A stretch of DNA of 64,000 nt from an uncultured SAR86 cluster bacterium (GTDB lineage Bacteria; Pseudomonadota; Gammaproteobacteria; Magnimaribacterales; D2472), in the NCBI GenBank assembly GCA_902557575.1, contig CACEAR010000004.1:21139-85138 (forward strand), written 5' to 3'. The notes beneath the pieces were generated by a model that worked only from the letters and a program-made list of their open reading frames with translations, had not been told where the DNA came from and did no database searches. Numbering within the stretch: the stretch's first letter is position 1; every line of letters begins with the position of its first letter. Position numbers and translations under genes: made by a program. Positions 61,383-64,000 of the stretch are shown here, piece after piece.

Positions 61383-64000
61383 TTAGTTGAGTTTTATTGA
61401 TCCAGGAACTGTCCATCCTTTGTACCAATTATCAGTCGCTCCGCTAACTGCACCTATGTATGTAGTTTCTTCAAAAAATCCATCGGCATTGTATATTGCA
61501 GGAACAGCTGTAACCGCAGCACCACTTTCTGCAGAACCGTTCACAACTCCACTAAGTGTATTTACATAAGTACCACCACCAGATGTAGCTGCATATAAGT
61601 TAGTATCAGGAGATTCCTTAACAATAGCCTCAATTGCTGATACTGCAACACCGTCGTTAGTTTTGATAAATCCTGGGCAATCAAATGCTACAGAGTTCAT
61701 AGAGAAATTAGGTGTTATGGCGCCATCAAGAGGTGTTTCTGTTTTAGTAGTCTCTATACAATTTGTTGATTTGCCTGTAACTTCGTTAAGAACAGCAGCA
61801 ACTCCATTATAATATTGACCTGATACACCCTCTTTTAACTTAAATATATCGTCATGTCCTCTACTTACGAAAGTAAAGTTAGCAACAATTGGATTTGATC
61901 TAGGCTCACTTAAATAACCAACAGCACTATCACTGTTAACGTTATCTGATTCAACAATATGATCACCTTTATCATTAGCCTGTTGAACTATAACGTATTG
62001 AAGTCTTCCTTGATAACCCCAATCAATATCTAAGTTATCATCATCTGCTCCTGTACAAATCAGATGTTTTACATCAACTGTTCCACCAAAGAACTCGACG
62101 CAATCATCAGCATTGTTATGAACTTGAATGTATTCAACCGAAGTACCACTGCCAACGCCACCAAAAGTGATTCCATTGAGCTCATTACCTGGGAATACCT
62201 CATAACCTGCATACTGAACTCTTAAATATTTGAGTGCTCCACTGCTATCAGTTGGTATTTCACCACCCATTACATCTCCGGCTGATCCCTCAACCTCTCT
62301 CTCACATGGAACGGTTCTAACTCCTGTTGAAGCATATGAACACTTATTAATTGGTGATTGACCAAGAATGACTAAGCCACCCCAAAGTCCTCGTGTTAAG
62401 TTAACGTCTGCTTGACCAAGAATATCTTGTCTTCCAGTCATCACGATTGGAGCAGATCTTGTTCCTACAGCATTAATATCGGATCCTCTCATAATTACTA
62501 AATAATCATTACCTGATTCACCAAAAACTGTTACACCAGGATTAATAGTTAATGTAGCTGAGACGCCATCTGAAGCAGCACCATCTGCTCCAACATCAAC
62601 ACCAATTTGAACTTTACCATCAAGCTTATAATAATTTCCTGCTACTAGAGTTAAATCATCTGTTATAACTCCACTTAAGTCACAAACCTTTCTACCTAAA
62701 AGAATTTCAGATTCAAGAGTTCCAGCAGGACACTCAGGATCGGTAAATAGACCAACAGTCCAACCTGCGGCCCAGTTATTTTCTGCATCAGATCCAGGTG
62801 AAAAAGCACCAACATAATCAGTTGCTGAAAACCATGTATTAACAACGTAATTCCCATCATCGTATCCAGGACATAGTTCTGTTAATGCTCCAGCTGCGTG
62901 AGTTCCAACTGCACACATGGCATCAATTTCTGATATTGAGAATGCGCTCGGAACAGCAGATTCTGTATCACCCAAGAAATATGTATCCACCATTGTATTC
63001 GACCCAAAGTTTAAATTAGTCGATCTTGATGCAAGTGATGCTGCAAATTCTGCAGCTGTTCCTGCATCAAACTTTACAGGGAAGTCTGTTTCATTGCCTG
63101 AATCAAAAAATATTGAATGATGAGCAATTTTGTCTGTTAATGCACCATCTTGAATAGTTTCTAGAAATGTACCTTCAACGAGATTTTGTGATGCTTGGTT
63201 TACAACAATACCATTGATATAAATTCCAGATACACCTTCTTTATACTTAAGTGGTTCGTCAGCTCCACCCCCGATGAAGGTAAAGTTAGCAACCATGGGT
63301 TGTGATCTGGGCTCTGTTAAGTAACCTACTGCTGCATCAGAATTTGTATTGTCTGATTCTACAATATGATCTCCTGCACCCACATTTTGTTTAACAACAA
63401 CAAATTGCATTTTTCCTTGATAACCCCAATCGATATCAAGATTATCATCACCTGCATTAGTGCAAACTAAATGTTTTACGTTTACAGTTCCACCAAAAAA
63501 CTCTACGCAATCATCTTGGTTGTTATGAACTTGAACATAGTCTACCTTTGTGCCATAACCAACACCGCCAAAGGTAATACCATTTAATTCATTACCTGGG
63601 AAAATTTCTTTACCTGCGTATTCAACTCTAACAAAATTTAAGACACCAGAGTCATCATCTGGGGAAGCTCCACCCATGATAGCAGTAGTAGAACCTTCAA
63701 CCACTCTCTCACAAGCAGCAGTTCCTCTAACATCATTACTGCACTTATTAATTGGCGCTTTACCTAAAATTACTATTCCACCCCAAAGACCACTCGCACT
63801 GTCCGGGTTAGTTAAAGATCCATCAATCGCAGAAGCTGCGGTAAATCTGATAGGTTTAGATCTCGTTCCGTTGGCAACAATTTTTGACCCTCTTTGAATA
63901 ACCAGATAATCATCAGGTGTTTTTTGAGCAAGCGTTACGCCAGCTGGAATTGTTAGTGTTGCAGCGACTCCTCCAGTTTTTGTTCCATCTCCACCCATAT
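61383..64000 (-). CDS. secreted repeat protein with two ~467-residue modules, partial (5' end outside window)
   Basis: The frame is open at the right edge. An in-frame ATG at 63998 falls inside a module, so it is not the true start. Two long modules share the same blocks in the same order: LWGGxVILGxxPINKC, CERxVEGS, YAGxExFPGNELNGITFGG, QVHNNxDDCVEFFGGTV, DDNLDIDWGYQG, GDHIVESDN, GYLxEPRS and KEGVSGxYxNG. The offset between copies is about 1401 bases. Repeated Gly/Asn/Asp-rich strands suggest a beta-helix. No catalytic motif is recognised. It pairs with the receptor downstream, so a role as surface-exposed or periplasmic binding protein for the receptor's ligand is a reasonable guess. Confidence 0.8.
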   Translation of the reverse strand, partial: MGGDGTKTGGVAATLTIPAGVTLAQKTPDDYLVIQRGSKIVANGTRSKPIRFTAASAIDGSLTNPDSASGLWGGIVILGKAPINKCSNDVRGTAACERVVEGSTTAIMGGASPDDDSGVLNFVRVEYAGKEIFPGNELNGITFGGVGYGTKVDYVQVHNNQDDCVEFFGGTVNVKHLVCTNAGDDNLDIDWGYQGKMQFVVVKQNVGAGDHIVESDNTNSDAAVGYLTEPRSQPMVANFTFIGGGADEPLKYKEGVSGIYINGIVVNQASQNLVEGTFLETIQDGALTDKIAHHSIFFDSGNETDFPVKFDAGTAAEFAASLASRSTNLNFGSNTMVDTYFLGDTESAVPSAFSISEIDAMCAVGTHAAGALTELCPGYDDGNYVVNTWFSATDYVGAFSPGSDAENNWAAGWTVGLFTDPECPAGTLESEILLGRKVCDLSGVITDDLTLVAGNYYKLDGKVQIGVDVGADGAASDGVSATLTINPGVTVFGESGNDYLVIMRGSDINAVGTRSAPIVMTGRQDILGQADVNLTRGLWGGLVILGQSPINKCSYASTGVRTVPCEREVEGSAGDVMGGEIPTDSSGALKYLRVQYAGYEVFPGNELNGITFGGVGSGTSVEYIQVHNNADDCVEFFGGTVDVKHLICTGADDDNLDIDWGYQGRLQYVIVQQANDKGDHIVESDNVNSDSAVGYLSEPRSNPIVANFTFVSRGHDDIFKLKEGVSGQYYNGVAAVLNEVTGKSTNCIETTKTETPLDGAITPNFSMNSVAFDCPGFIKTNDGVAVSAIEAIVKESPDTNLYAATSGGGTYVNTLSGVVNGSAESGAAVTAVPAIYNADGFFEETTYIGAVSGATDNWYKGWTVPGSIKLN

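Noticed and set aside
63996..63998. ATG as true start of the duplicated repeat protein
   Set aside because: The second module has clear homologous sequence before the matching point, so the first module must extend beyond the window edge.
1..64000. Mobile elements, prophage, toxin-antitoxin or defence genes
   Set aside because: I looked for transposase, integrase, nuclease and toxin-type sequences on both strands and saw none.

Overview
This is a gene-dense, AT-rich stretch of a bacterial chromosome. The gene order is gammaproteobacterial: rluC next to a divergent rne, the rpmF-fab-acpP-mltG-tmk-holB run, mrp divergent from metG, rnt facing grxD, and csiV behind mfd. Two TonB-dependent receptors, surface lipoproteins with glycine-rich tethers, a laminarinase-type enzyme, a Na+/H+ antiporter and a Na+-type symporter suggest a marine heterotroph. 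Low GC plus very tight packing fits a streamlined lineage such as the SAR86 cluster. That placement is an inference from content and style; no marker gene was searched.

Layout. 1-1930: two tandem acyl-CoA dehydrogenase genes, the first cut by the window edge. 1988-8452: mfd, a CsiV-like protein, nfuA and a lipoprotein prolyl oligopeptidase. 8439-15637: a 2072-residue cadherin-repeat subtilase lipoprotein and a GH16 glucanase lipoprotein. 15643-24324: an amino-acid:cation symporter, a glutaredoxin and the fatty-acid/DNA-replication cluster up to rluC, all on the minus strand. 24325-24510: a structured rne leader. 24511-37428: housekeeping genes (rne, nudC, nhaB, dusA, mlaA, mrp, metG, a ferredoxin reductase, rnt, grxD, pdxJ, an MFS carrier, a Trm112-like protein). 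37541-37657: an intrinsic terminator and tRNA-Arg(ACG). 37658-42083: lipid and membrane functions with several very small proteins.

42070-49442 groups genes around phosphate: a TonB-dependent receptor with a beta-propeller phytase, a divergent TetR-type regulator, a Pit phosphate transporter, polyphosphate kinase 2 and a Ppx/GppA-like phosphatase. I read it as a possible scavenging-to-storage path (organic phosphate uptake, hydrolysis, Pi import, polyphosphate turnover). 49432-58683 is a complete-looking type II secretion operon, gspC to gspM, ending next to ppx. 58737-64000 holds a second TonB-dependent receptor and an internally duplicated secreted repeat protein whose start lies beyond the window.

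The genome is strikingly compact. At all ten convergent gene junctions the two genes overlap or abut within 1 nt, and three share the same four bases TTAG as a two-way stop. Only two hairpins look like intrinsic terminators. I saw no insertion sequence, integrase, phage gene, CRISPR array or rRNA. No gene-free stretch exceeds 300 bases; the longest are 24325-24510 (rne leader) and 37429-37579 (possible short RNA plus terminator).
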